Positions 23,301-37,400 of a DNA stretch of 64,000 bases are shown one piece after another (the stretch's first letter is position 1; every line of letters starts with the position of its first letter). The DNA comes from Liolophura sinensis. Lineage: Eukaryota > Mollusca > Polyplacophora > Chitonida > Chitonidae. The notes under the pieces were generated by a model, which did no database searches, was not told the origin of the DNA, and saw only the letters and a list, made by a program, of their open reading frames with translations. The translations under genes were made by a program, and so were the position numbers. The stretch is from positions 27,140,402-27,204,401 of the forward strand of contig NC_088301.1 of the NCBI RefSeq assembly GCF_032854445.1, given 5' to 3'.

Positions 23301-26300
23301 CATGTAACTGCAACAGGGATATTTACTTTCCTTTCTCTAATGAACAACTTTTTCATATCTTCACTTTTCCATACAGCTGGAAAAAAAAATGTAATATTCC
23401 GGTTTCAACATTCCTAATATTTGTCCCAAAAATAAAAAGAATTAGTTGTAAAAAGCCTGCAACCTACAGGTGCCATTGATAATCTGGTTCATACTGTACA
23501 CAGAATTAAAACTTCATTAAGTTTTAGTCTATGACTGCTATTTTTTTCTTTTTGTCTCTGTAGCAAAACTGACAAATGACTACTGTAATTCTTGAACCTT
23601 TTTGCAGGTTAGCAAGGTGTTTAATCAAGCATATTCTGGGGGCATTATTATGTGTGAACTGATAAAACTAGACTTTCTCTGAAGCCCTGAAATTGGCCAA
23701 CACAACGAATGCCGATTTGCCTCAAAAATTGAAGTGCAACGGTGCATAAATCACATTAATAGTTGCTCTTTAATATGTGAAAAGGTTGAGGAATTAGGGT
23801 ATGGGCATTTTTTTTATTATTAAAAAGATGGACAGTCCAAAATTATCTGTGAAATTCACTGCCATACATTTACAAGACTCAAGCCAAGTACCTAACTAAC
23901 ATACACATACAAGGTGTCATGACTTCCTCTGACGTAAAGCATATCTCTACAATATGAGATCTTTATTGATACTCAGTGAATTTACCTAGTTATGAAGTGG
24001 TATATTATAAAGGATATCAATCAACGAGACTACCAGCTGTTCTTTTCAAATACAGTTGCACAACAAGCATCGTCTTCTATTTACAAACTTTACAAAAAGT
24101 CTGATTTCAAAGTATGTGTTGGATAGGATAAACCGATTATTTTTTTTCTTCTTAGCTTTACAAAAAAGTACTTATAAATTACTTTCTATTACACTTATGT
24201 CAGTTCCTTACCGCTTTGCTCTGGCTAATTCATATGTGTGAGACTTTGTACAAGAACAAACCTGGAATGATTCTTTATCACAAAGCACATCGTAACATCT
24301 CTCTAACGGTTGGTCCCTGAACTCTTCACTGATGGAGGAAGACTGTGGAGTATCTTTCTCCAAATCAAGCTCAGATGTCTCCTTTCCGGGTGTGCCAGGT
24401 ACGAACACATCCGAACTGGACTCCGTTTGAGAGGAGACTCGACTTGGAGGCTGTAAAGATCAAAGAGAAAAAGATAAATAACTTTATAAAGTTATATATA
24501 GTAAAAATAAATTTTGACAACAGCTACAGCACTGGCAACACTTTTACTGCACGTTAATCTAAATGACCTAAAATCTTCGTTCACGCATAACTTTCTCATT
24601 TTCCCTGATGCGGAGAGTCTTCCTGACTTCAGAAAGGTCCTTTAAAATTTGCTTCTCCTACCGGAACAATGTGACGATATTTTATGACACTTTATATATA
24701 ATAAATGCATTTTTGGGGTGTAATATTCAGTCATTTTAATTGGGTACATTTACATTTTGTCTGAACATTTACACAAAAGTACACACTCGATACAATCACT
24801 GAGATGTGCGTCAACAGTAACCAGCACTGTCAACATAACAGTCGTTTACTTGAAGTTAAAATGCTGTAATCAAGAACTGTTTACTTAGATGATGGTGGTC
24901 ATCCTTATGGATGGAGGGAGCTATCAGAGATCACAAATGAACACAAATTTTGATCATTAGCTTGTATTGTGGTATGTTTGTCAGTGCCTGCGTAAACTGA
25001 CCTTACTGATTGGAGAAATCTTATTGGTCCTCAGGTAATGGAGGGCAACGGTCCAAAAATGTGTCTCAGACTCATCCCCAAACAACCTTAAACAACAGAG
25101 TACATACTGATTAATAGTCCTATAACACTAGACCAAATGTACACATCCATCGATACAGTGTGATACAGCTCTAAGTTGTTGCACACCTGAGATATCACTG
25201 TTCAATGTACACAAAATCGCCTACACTGAGACAACCAAAAGCACTGCTCATGTTATCAGTTTTATCCAATCAGGTTCCAAAAGCACTGCTCATGTTATCA
25301 GTTTTATCCAACCAGGTGCCAAAAGCACTGCTCATGTTATCAGTTTTATCCAACCAGGTTCCAAAAGCACTGCTCATGTTATCAGTTTTATCCAATCAGG
25401 TTCCAAAAGCACTGCTCATGTTATCAGTTTTATCCAATCAGGTTCCAAAAGCACTGCTCATGTTATCAGTTTTATCCAACCAGGTGCCAAAAGCACTGCT
25501 CATGTTATCAGTTTTATCCAACCAGGTGCCAAAAGCACTGCTCATGTTATCAGTTTTATCCAATCAGGTGCCAAAAGCACCATTCATGTTATCGGTTTTA
25601 TCCAATCAGGTGCCAAAAACACTGTTCATGTTATCAGTTTTATCCAATCAGATGCCAAAAGCACTGCTCATGTTATCAGTTTTATCCAATCAGGTTCCAA
25701 AAGCACTGCTCATGTTATCAGTTTTATCCAATCAGGTTCCAAAAGCACTGCTCATGTTATCAGTTTTATCCAATCAGGTTCCAAAAGCACTGCTCATGTT
25801 ATCAGTTTTATCCAACCAGGTGCCAAAAGCACTGCTCATGTTATCAGTTTTATCCAACCAGGTGCCAAAAGCACTGCTCATGTTATCAGTTTTATCCAAT
25901 CAGGTGCCAAAAGCACCATTCATGTTATCAGTTTTATCCAATCAGATGCCAAAAGCACTGCCTGTGTTATTAGTTTTATCCAATCAGATGCCAAAAGCAC
26001 TGCTTGTGTTATCAGTTTTATCCAATCAAGTGGGAGCTATTTCTATGACCTGAGGACACAGCAGTTTCTGCTTACCTGAACCCTGTTCTGCCTTTCTTAT
26101 GTAAACCATATGTAAGTCGGGTAAGAGTGACATGACATCGTATTTCTGAATGCTCTCTAAACATGGCACATACGATGGCCTCGTAAGAATGTCTGTGAAA
26201 ATTCAGGTCTGTTTTCCCCTCTTTCTAAATAACTTCAGCCTCAGGAGCACAAAGCCATTTTAAACTTAAGTCAGATGGAGGACTTAGCCAGAATTCTAAG

Positions 26301-29300
26301 TGTTTAAGTAGTATTAAAGTAAAAATTCTTTGGGTAAGTTACAATTTTAGCGCAGTAAAAGTAAGTGCAAATTACTACAACAATATCCCTTGACTGACTA
26401 TGGGTTAGAGGTGAAATAAAGATATATAAGACGGCTTGTGCAAAATCAGTATGCAGACAGAAACGCGAGCAAATAGCAGAAGAAGCTGAGTACCTACCTG
26501 GCTACTAACAGACATCTGTGAGCTGTGCCAAACTTACAGACAGGAAGGTAATCCGACAACTCACTGAAACATGGCAGACAGGTGGGAAATTAATGAACGC
26601 AAAAAGTGATCAAATTAACCACAGTAATTATATACACGTGGCTTGCTTTTCTTATTTATAAAGCCAAACCGCTTTCCACCAAAACCATATCCCATTAACA
26701 TTATTCCTTTTATTCCAAGCTTCTACTGGAGATTAGGTAAACAAATCCAGATTTAAATCAAATTTTTTTCAAGAATTGCTCAAAATAATGTCTGTCAGTA
26801 AATATCAGATATACTTCGGAGGTTTGAAAAAGTTATAATGTGACCCGCTACATAAATGTCACAAACTGTCTCACCTATATGTATACTTAATGGTAACATG
26901 TGCACGGATGAGGCTGACATTTTGTGAAAGGTAATTATTTGGGCTATTCCAAAACAGCAAAAATTTGATTCACTTTGATTTAATTTTTATTTTTGTTTTA
27001 ATGAAATTCTATCTTTTTCTTTAAACATCTCCATTTTCCTTTCGCATATACAACAAACACTGTTATGTAAAGCTTTCTCCTAAGAAAATGTTATTTTCTT
27101 TCTTTAAGAGTTATTAATTTGATTGTTGATCATGTCAATAGAACTCTGGGATATTTCTCTCACATGAGGAGAAAGTTAGTCTTATGGGTGGAGTAAAACA
27201 AAACAGGCCTTGAAGGAAACCACTGCACCCTGACAGGCACTTAACAAATATCCCGACACAAAGCTGCAGCCAAGTATGTGAGATTTTTCTTATTGGCTAG
27301 AAAGACGTAATTGATCTCTTCAGGTTTTGTTTTAGTTTATATCTGTCCACAAGCTACATGTAAAAAGCTGAAAACCACAGTGTATATGTGTATGCGAACT
27401 CACTGATCCAGCACTTCCAGCTGTTGGTTAATGCTTTTCTCCAGCTCTGCATCACTCTCTTCCATTCCCTCCAGCTTCAGGGAAAACTCTGTTTTCCAAG
27501 GTTGGTGCTGCAGGAGACATTTCAACAACAACGCTGCCTTGGATGAGAGCAGGTGTGGGCAAAATACCGGTTCTGGTAAAAGGAAGAAATATATATATAT
27601 AAATAATACACTGAATTATGGCATATTTGTATGACATAGTTAATGTACAAATGGCATAGTTAATGTACAAATGACATAGTTAATGTACAAAATGTACGTA
27701 CAGACTTTCATCATGTTTTTCTAATACGAAAAAGCAAAATGGCAGTGTGAGGCTGAACTATAAATGAAAACTCTTTTCTAAATATGTAACGATTATTAGA
27801 AATTTATTAATTTCACGAGTTTTGAGATAGGATGTTACTACACCAGAGTGATGCCCTTTGTGATGTGACTTTGTTTCTTTACAAGACGGTGAGGTCAATC
27901 TGACACTCCTTGGCTGAGGTGGTATACAGCACATGCATACACACAACTAATTTTATTTATTTGATTGGTGTTTTACGCCGTACTCAAGAATATTTCACTT
28001 ATACGACGACGGCCAGCATTATGGTGGGTGGAAACCGGGCACAGCCTGAGGGAAACCCACGACCATCCGCAGGTTGCTGGCAGACCTTCCCACTTACGAC
28101 AACTAATTAAAGTTAGATCAATCATTTGAATTATATTCTTGCATGAGTTTGGGTGTCAAATATTGCAAAAATATTATCTTGAAAGTTTCAAACACTGTGT
28201 ACTCTACATTTATTTGTTCTTTCTATAATATGCCCTTCTCTAAATTTACATGTACGTGTACTTTTGTCTGTAGTGAAATTCAATACACCTGGCAGTTCCC
28301 TCTCCTCCACAGCTGCTGAGACACTGATCAGCCTGACACACCTGTAATCAGCATAACTCACCTGGCAGGTCCCTCTCCTCCACAGCTGCTGAGACAGTCA
28401 TCAGTCTGACATACCTGTAATCAGCATAACTCACCTGGCAGGTCTCTCTCCTCCACAGCTGATGAGACAGTCATCAGCCTGACACACCTGTAATCAGCAT
28501 AACTCACCTGGCAGGTCTCTCTCCTCCACAGCTGCTGAGACAGTCATCAGCCTGACACACCTGTAATCAGCATAACTCACCTGGCAGGTCTCTCTCCTCC
28601 ACAGCTGCTGAGACAGTCATCAGCCTGACACATCTGTAATCAGCATAACTCACCTGGCAGGTCCCTCTCCTCCACAGCTGATGAGACAGTCATCAGCCTG
28701 ACACACCTGTAATCAGCATAACTCACCTGGCAGGTCCCTCTCCTCCACAGCTGCTGAGACAGTCATCAGTCTGACACACCTGTAATCAGCATAACTCACC
28801 TGGCAGGTCTCTCTCCTCCACAGCTGCTGAGACAGTCATCAGCCTGACACACCTGTAATCAGCATAACTCACCTGGCAGGTCTCTCTCCTCCACAGCTGC
28901 TGAGGCAGTCATCAGCCTGACACACCTGTAATCAGCATAACTCACCTGGCAGGTCTCTCTCCTCCACAGCTGCTGGGACAGTCATCAGCCTGACACACCT
29001 GTAATCAGCATAACTCACCTGGCAGGTCTCTCTCCTCCACAGCTGCTGAGACAGTCATCAGCCTGACACACCTGTAATCAGCATAACTCACCTGGCAGGT
29101 CCCTCTCCTCCACAGCTGATGAGACAGTGATCAGCCTGACATACCTGTAATCAGCATAACTCACCTGGCAGGTCCCTCTTCTCTACAGCTGCTGAAACAG
29201 TGATCAGCTTGACACACCTGTAATCAGCATAACTCACCTGGCAGGTCCCTCTTCTCTACAGCTGCTGAAACAGTGATCAGCCTTACACACCTGTAATCAG

Positions 29301-32300
29301 CATAACTCACCTGGCAGGTCCCTCTCCTCTACAGCTGCTGAAACAGTGATCAGCTTGACACACCTGTAATCAGCATAACTCACCTGGCAGGTCTCTCTCC
29401 TCTACAGCTGCTGAGGCAGTGGTCAGTTTAAGATCCATCACACGAACACACCCATCCTCTGTGGTTATGACTGGTTTGTCAGAGCATGACCACTCAGCAT
29501 CAATAATACGAGACATCTCCTTTGGAGTCTTAATGCTATACAGACTTTTACCCTATAAGACAAAACACATGCTAGTATTTCAATAAAAATTCACTTTGTC
29601 ATACAATAGCATATTGCATTATAACCTTAACATAGCAAAAACCATGTTACACTTTTACTATGTTTACCCAAAAACCCTTTTACCCTAACACAGAGAAAAC
29701 AAATTTTCCCTTGTTCAGGCAAAAACCCTTTTACCCTAACACAGAGAAAACAAAACATATTACAAACTCAGCCAAGGGGGCCAAACATCCTATTGTTATA
29801 TAACTATAAAAGCAGATTCCCCTAGTTTTGATTCACATGTCAGGACAAAAATATGAGTCCTGTTTGGAGCACAGTCCTGCTAGTTTTGAACCCGATTCTC
29901 CAATCAATAGCGACTGATGGTCGAGTAGATTAACTACACCGAGCATGATAACTTTGCCCACCTCTACAGCATCCCAGATCTCCAGCCCACTACTGAACAT
30001 GGCCAGGAATCTCATGTTACCCCGACCTGGGGCAAACCGGATCTTCTTCACCCAGCCACGGTTTGTTGGGAAATATCTAGGTGATGAAACGAAGAGATAT
30101 TTGACATATAATATAATTAACAATTAATTTCATATCCCAAAACTGAAAGTAATGATGTTCATTACAGGACATAAAGTCAGTACACAAACCTTGAACAAAA
30201 TATGAGCATACCATTAGTGACTCATGGAAAGTCCAATTAGTCACATGGCTACTCAGTGACTCAAGGAAAGTCCAATTAGTCACATGGCTACTCAGTGACT
30301 CAAGGAAAGTCCAATTAGTCACAAGGCTACTCAGTGACTCAAGGAAAGTCCAATTAGTCACATGGCTACTCAGTGACTCAAGGAAAGTCCAATTAGTCAC
30401 ATGGCTACTCAGTGACTCAAGGAAAGTCCAATTAGTCACATGGCTACTCAGTGACTCAAGGAAAGTCCAATTAGTCACATGGCTACTCAGTGACCCAAGG
30501 AAAGTCCAATTAGTCACATGGCTACTCAGTGACTCAAGGAAAGTCCAATTAGTCACATGGCTACTCAGTGACTCAAGGAAAGTCCAATTAGTCACATGGC
30601 CACTCAGTGACTCAAGGAAAGTCCAATTAGTCACATGGCTACTCAGTGACTCAAGGAAAGTCCAATTAGTCACATGGCTACTCAGTGACCCAAGGAAAGT
30701 CCAATTAGTCACATGGCCACTCAGTGACTCAAGGAAAGTCCAATTAGTCACATGGCTACTCAGTGACTCAAGGAAAGTCCAATTAGTCACATGGCCACTC
30801 AGTGACTCAAGGAAAGTCCAATTAGTCACATGGCTACTCAGTGACTCAAGGAAAGTCCAATTAGTCACATGGCTACTCAGTGACCCAAGGAAAGTCCAAT
30901 TAGTCACATGGCCACTCAGTGACTCAAGGAAAGTCCAATTAGTCACATGGCTACTCAGTGACTCAAGGAAAGTCCAATTAGTCACATGGCCACTCAGTGA
31001 CTCAAGGAAAGTCCAATTAGTCACATGGCTACTCAGTGACTCAAGGAAAGTCCAATTAGTCACATGGCTACTCAGTGACCCAAGGAAAGTCCAATTAGTC
31101 ACATGGCCACTCAGTGACTCAAGGAAAGTCCAATTAGTCACATGGCTACTCAGTGACTCAAGGAAAGTCCAATTAGTCACATGGCCACTCAGTGACTCAA
31201 GGAAAGTCCAATTAGTCACATGGCTACTCAGTGACTCAAGGAAAGTCCAATTAGTCACATGGCTACTCAGTGACCCAAGGAAAGTCCAATTAGTCACATG
31301 GCTACTCAGTGACTCAAGGAAAGTCCAATTAGTCACATGGCTACTCAGTGACTCAAGGAAAGTCCAATTAGTCACATGGCTACTCAGTGACTCAAGAAAA
31401 GTCTAAAGAAGTTACAGGGCCACTCAGTGACTCCTGAGTAAAATTAGTTACACAGTGACTCAAGAAAAGTCAAAATAGTTACACAATTACTCAGTGACTC
31501 TTGCAAAGTCAAATTAGTTACTTAATTACTAAGTGACTCATGGAAAGCCAAACAAGATACATGGCTTCTCAGTGACTCAAGAAAAGTCAAATTAGTTACA
31601 CATTCACTCGGTAACTCATGGAAAGCCAAATTAGTTTCACAGCTACTCACTGACAAGATATGTGGTTAGTATCCCTCATACTGGGCTTGACCCTATCACC
31701 CTATATAAAGGTTAATGACCCCATAAATTTCCATATCCTGTCACTGAGTAACTGTGTAACTAATCTATCTCACAGAAGATCCATCAATACGGAGCGGAAG
31801 ACAAATTTTATCAGTTTTGACAGCCACACAAAGGGAGGTAACTTTCTCTGCATTCGCCAATGACACAGGCTGCAAGATTCAGAAATATACAAGGTGAAGC
31901 TGCACTAAAACGGTCACTGGTTTTACTATTTATTTACATTTATTTATTTGATTGAGGTTTTACGCTGTACTTAATGATATTTGACTGATACGACAGCGGC
32001 CAGAATCACGGTAGGAGGAAAGCAGGCAGAGCCCGGGAGGACACCCACGATCATCCGCAGGTTGCTCACTACTTATTTACATATTGGTCACTGTAATACT
32101 TTTGATTTTGTTTATTCAGGCTACTTACTTTGACTTTTTATTTTTCAGGTCCCAAATATTAATGTGTCCTTCAACATCTCCAAAGATGATCTGGTCACCT
32201 TTCCAGGCTATACTGTTCACCACAGCCATTCCAGGCTACAACAACAACAACAACACACAGCGATATACCCCTCGTACAAAACAATACCAAATGAGCCAAT

Positions 32301-34445
32301 GAGCACTGTAGGAAATCCTACTCCACTACACTTGAAGTATCTTAGTACATCTGTGTATTAAGGAATTTAGCTTTGAAGAAATAACCGATTTCTAATTTTT
32401 TTTTCAGCTGTATAATGGCTATATACGTGTTTAAAACTGCAATGTGTAAATTCACTCATGCATTCTTGTCTTTGTGGATGGTCCAATGAAATTCCAAATG
32501 TTTAAATACAAATGTTATGAAAAAAAACAAGAAATAAACCACTATTATGTCACCTTTGGCTAAAGTGTCATTCCTTAATTTGGAATCCCATTCAATTGCT
32601 TTTTCAAAAAACTTTTCACAATATCCTAGATACAATGTACATGTCATGTAGCACAGGTGTACCTTGAAAAGAGGTATAAATACAGGATGGAATCTGAAAA
32701 AAATGTTTTTGTGTTTCATTTAAGATGAGTTTGTGGTAGTTTGACGTACATGTCGCAAACTACACAAAGGTACAATGAAAGAGAAACCGCCTGATAAATC
32801 GCTGGGCTCACCTCTGCCGGTATTTTGCTGCTGTCCGTGATGGTGCTGCCCTCTACAATGAAGTGGTACACCACGGATTCAGAATCTGTGATGATGACAT
32901 GTTCCTTCGCTGGAGATCTTAGAGCGTTCTTGGAGTCGCTGAAACGGTAGAAAAACTTTTTCATGCAGATACAACTAGTGCACACTGTGAACACATGTTC
33001 TGGACTTTAAGGATAACTATAAAAACTGCAAACACCTTTTTGCCCTCTTTTTTATACTAGAAATCAAATATCCTTTAAATTCTAAGATGCAGGTGGGGGG
33101 GGCGGGGGGGGGGGGGAAACAGACTGAGCCATGATCTGTCACTCAACACTGGCTTTGTATGGACAACTGTGGTAATTTTCGGCTTTTTATTATCTTAATC
33201 TGAATTATTTTCCAATACTTGCTCAAAACTACATATTAATAAATTCATATAAAAGTTTCTCACAACCTGTTATTCCTACTTGCAAAAACCTGGGGCTCTC
33301 AATATTTTGGCAAACTGACATCGAACACTGCTTATTTAGAATCAGTTATAGATCTTTTCTAATTATTAAATCTGCAAACTGTACTATGTTAAAAAAAAAA
33401 ATTATTAAAAAGCAAGCCATGTTCAGTGGTTAAAAAACTTACCTGTTTGACATCTCACTATACAGCAGCATGATTGGATGGAAAAGCGACAGGTGTGAGT
33501 AATGATAAAGGGGTTTATGATATATCGGAGCCCTGGATCTACTGTACATGTCTGATAAGAATGGGCTGACAATGTAACAATGTCATGAGCTGCGTTTTAG
33601 GGGGTTTAGTTTGTTTGATTGGTGTTTTACGCTGTACTCAAGAATATTTCTCTCATACAATGGTGGCCAGCATTACAGTGGGAGGAAACCGGGCCAAGCC
33701 AGGGGGAACCCCAAGATCATCCGCAGGTTGCAGGTGGAACTTTCTATGTAAGACCAAAGAGGAGGCCAGCAGGAGCTGGACTTGAACTCACAGCGATCGC
33801 ATTAGTGAGAGGGTCGTGGGTCATTATGCTGTGCTAGCATGCTAGCCAGCAGGCCATTGAAGTCCCTTAGAGCCTTTAGTGGAAATGTTAAACTACAACA
33901 ATATGGTAGAAGTTTCCAAGAATGTTGTCAAACTCTTGCACATCTTCAAACTGAACTCTTCAAACGAGAGCACACAAGTACATGTATACAAAAATGACAA
34001 TGGCAAAATAAAGGATTCTTTCTCGGTTTCATCACACCATAATGTTTGCTGACATGAGAGTGAAATATTGAGTGCAGTGTAAAACACCAATCAAATACAT
34101 AATTAATAATAATCAAGCATTCCCTTTCTAAATATGCAAAACTTATTCATGAAGCAAGCTGTGATCAAACTTGATTGAAGTGGCCACAAAATGTACTTTC
34201 ACACAAAATCAAATTTTATCAAACTTTTAAATTTAAAAAAAAAATTTAATTTTTATCGATTTTATCAAAATAAAAGTAGTTACCGCAAAAAAAATCAACA
34301 GCCAATCAGAATCAAGAGTATATATTTACAAACCTTATGGGCTGATCCATAACTTAATATACTTGGGATGGGTGAGTTTTGAATATTTGATGCCAGGCTC
34401 CACATAGTGAACCTGCACACAACATTTTATGTAATTCCGAGAGGC

Positions 34446-34476
<31 letters not shown>

Positions 34477-37400
34477 AGTAGTATCCCTTGCTTTTGTCGA
34501 AGGTTGCGATTAAAATATCACCAAAGACAGTGTCAGAAGCCTGCTCTCTGCCATGCACTGCCCAGACAGACAGATTTTCTGGAAAATCTTCTGCTTTTTA
34601 CAGCCTGGTTTCAGAAGGCTTGTTAGGGCTTTTGGAAGTGGTAGAGTTCAAATCCAGTGGACAGAAATAATGTTCTAGAAGAAGAGGTTAAATTGAGTTG
34701 ACCTCGGATTTTACCTCCCAGAGGGGTCAGTGATGGCTGTAATGGCAGGTCCCGGGGGTGCCTCCTGGTTGGTGGGGGGACTCTCGTGTCTCTGTAACAG
34801 ACGTCTCTTCAGGGTCTTGATGGCATGTGAAGGGGACCACTCCTGTGACAACAATCAGGGTGAATTGAAATGAAACTTTTATTTACAGAGGGTATAAAAC
34901 TGTCAAATTTGCTTGTCACAGAAGCCCCTCTACAACAACATATGGATAAGCATGGACAGTTTATGCCAAATTTGGATTATTCCATTTGTGAAATTTGAAG
35001 AAATTCATTAACACAATAATGACAATGATGTTATAATATCACAATGTGAATTCAAAACATGGCAAGACCTGTGCACTCGGATTGTGGTCAAAATGTGTAA
35101 ATCGCACAGGTTGCTTTGTTGAGTAGCTCTGTATGGAACAGCCCTGGCATTTCAGGGTGAGGCGTTACTGAAGACTGTGACAACGCAATGTGATATTTTT
35201 ACAGCTGTTGCAGAGTGTTTGTGAGAAATTTACTGCATCACTGTTGTTGTGGCCTTCAGAATGATGACATGTCGTCCTCATGCTGTTATTCACAGCCTGC
35301 ACTCAAGTGAAATGGGCTGAATTCTATGTGAAATTCTATGCCATAGACTGCACTCAAGTGAAATGGGCTGAATTCTATGTGAAATTCTATGTCACAGCCT
35401 GCACTCAAGTGAAATGGACTGAATTCTATGTGAAATTCTAAGCCACGGACTGCACTCAAGTGAAATGGGCTGAATTCTATGTGAAATTCTGTCATAGACT
35501 GCACTCAAGTGAAATGGACTGAATTCTATGTGAAATTCTATGTCGTAGACTGCACTCAAGTGAAATGGGCTGAATTCTATGTGAAATTCTATGTCGTAGA
35601 CTGCACTCAAGTGAAATGGGCTGAATTCTATGTGAAATTCTATGTCATAGACTGCACTCAAGTGAAATGGGCTGAATTCTATGTGAAATTCTATGTCGTA
35701 GACTGCACTCAAGTGAAATGGGCTGCATTCTATGCGAAATTCTATGTCATAGACTGCACTCAAGTGAAATGGGCTGAATTCTATGTGAAATTCTATGTCA
35801 TAGACTGCACTTGAGTGAAATGGGCTCATTTCAGAGCCATCCTTCTTCTACATACAAATAAACATTTCTGCCACATTACCATTTTGATGGCATCAACGTT
35901 TAGTGCCTCCATCTTGTTTGCGCCCCACAGCCCAACATTTTTCACATTATGACATGTGTTAATGTATGTAACACAGTGTGGTAATTAAATCTACTGACAT
36001 CCATTACTACATTTTATTACATTTTTCACATTATGACATGTGTTCATGTATCTAACATATAGTGTGGTAATTAAATCTACTGACATCCATTACTACATTT
36101 TATTACACTTTTCACATTATGACATGTGTTAATGTATCTAACATACAGTGCCATAATTAAATCTACTGACATCCATTACTACATTTTATTGCACTTTTCA
36201 CATTATGACATGTGTTAATGTATCTAACATACAGTGCCATAATTAAATCTACTGACATCCATTACTACATTTTATTACACTTTTCACATTATGACATGTG
36301 TTAATGTATCTAACATACAGTGCCATAATTAAATCTACTGACATCCATTACTACATTTTATTACACTTTTCACATTATGACATGTGTTAATGTATCTAAC
36401 ATATAGTGCCATAATTAAATCTACTGACATCCATTAACTACATAATTATCTTAAAGGTGGAGAAAACATAAAAATGACATAAAGTTCAGATGAAAGAGTG
36501 CGAATATTATTCTTAAATGTTTATTCTGATTTTTCCTTAAGGAGAAAAAGACTCTTGTAAATAATTTGTGTATGGCAGGTATTTGGGACCACCTTTTGAT
36601 ATTTATAGTCTTTGTTTAATAATGTCATAAATAAATATTGTTGCACTATCACTGTTCTTTTCAGCTAACAAATGTATTAACCATCAATTTGGATCATATT
36701 TATATTTTTAATGTGTTCATAAATATTATCATAATTTAGGTTAAATGCATTTGTTTCGATATAAACAATAAATTTACATTCAAATAAATTTATCAGACAA
36801 GCATCATATAACATTATTATTCAACAAAGATATATACCAAAAGTTGGTCCCAAATACCCACCATACAAAAATATTTTCAAATACCCTTTTCTCTTGAAAA
36901 AAAAAATCTAAAAAAATATTAAAGATCATATTTGCAAAAAAGTTTTGACACTCTTTCATCTGATTTTGGCATCATTTTTATGTTTTCTTCTCCTTTAAAG
37001 CTGTTAATAAATAAATATCAAGAAATATGTCCCACGACTCAAGTTTTGGCATTGATATTTAAAGATACACATAAACCCAAACTGCTCATTTCGCATGTTG
37101 TCAGGCATGATGAACATGGTCGTTTACCAACAAACACAAATTAATCTGCCTGATGACATCATGATGTTTGCAACTTGCAAATTAGGTCTATTATTAAAAT
37201 GATCTAGATATAATCCTAAAACCTCACAGATTTGAAGAGTTTGGAAAATGTATTAGTCCAGTGAAAGGGGCTACATATGAACTTCACAGAAATGACAAGA
37301 TAGCCTGCTCAGATGAGATAACATTCATCTAACATGTCCTAAACATGTATTATGTCTGTGTCGGATTTTGTTGAGGATTTAGGCCAGTTCCGAGCATCTG

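Noticed and set aside
25205..26053. 282-codon open frame on plus strand
   Set aside because: Stop-free frame through the 42-bp minisatellite; antisense to WDR11 and intronic.
30077..31375. 432-codon open frame on minus strand
   Set aside because: It is the 39-bp minisatellite read in a stop-free frame (13-residue repeats); no domain, and it runs through the exon 20 acceptor side.
34340..34420. Possible extra WDR11 exon on minus strand (FTMWSLASNIQNSPIPS or VHYVEPGIKYSKLTHPKY)
   Set aside because: It has an acceptor-like CAG, but none of the available donors gives a phase that joins exon 16 to exon 17 or 18.
35392..35829. Open frames on both strands with EFHIEFSPFHLS-type repeats
   Set aside because: The 51-bp minisatellite is open in several frames because its length is a multiple of three.
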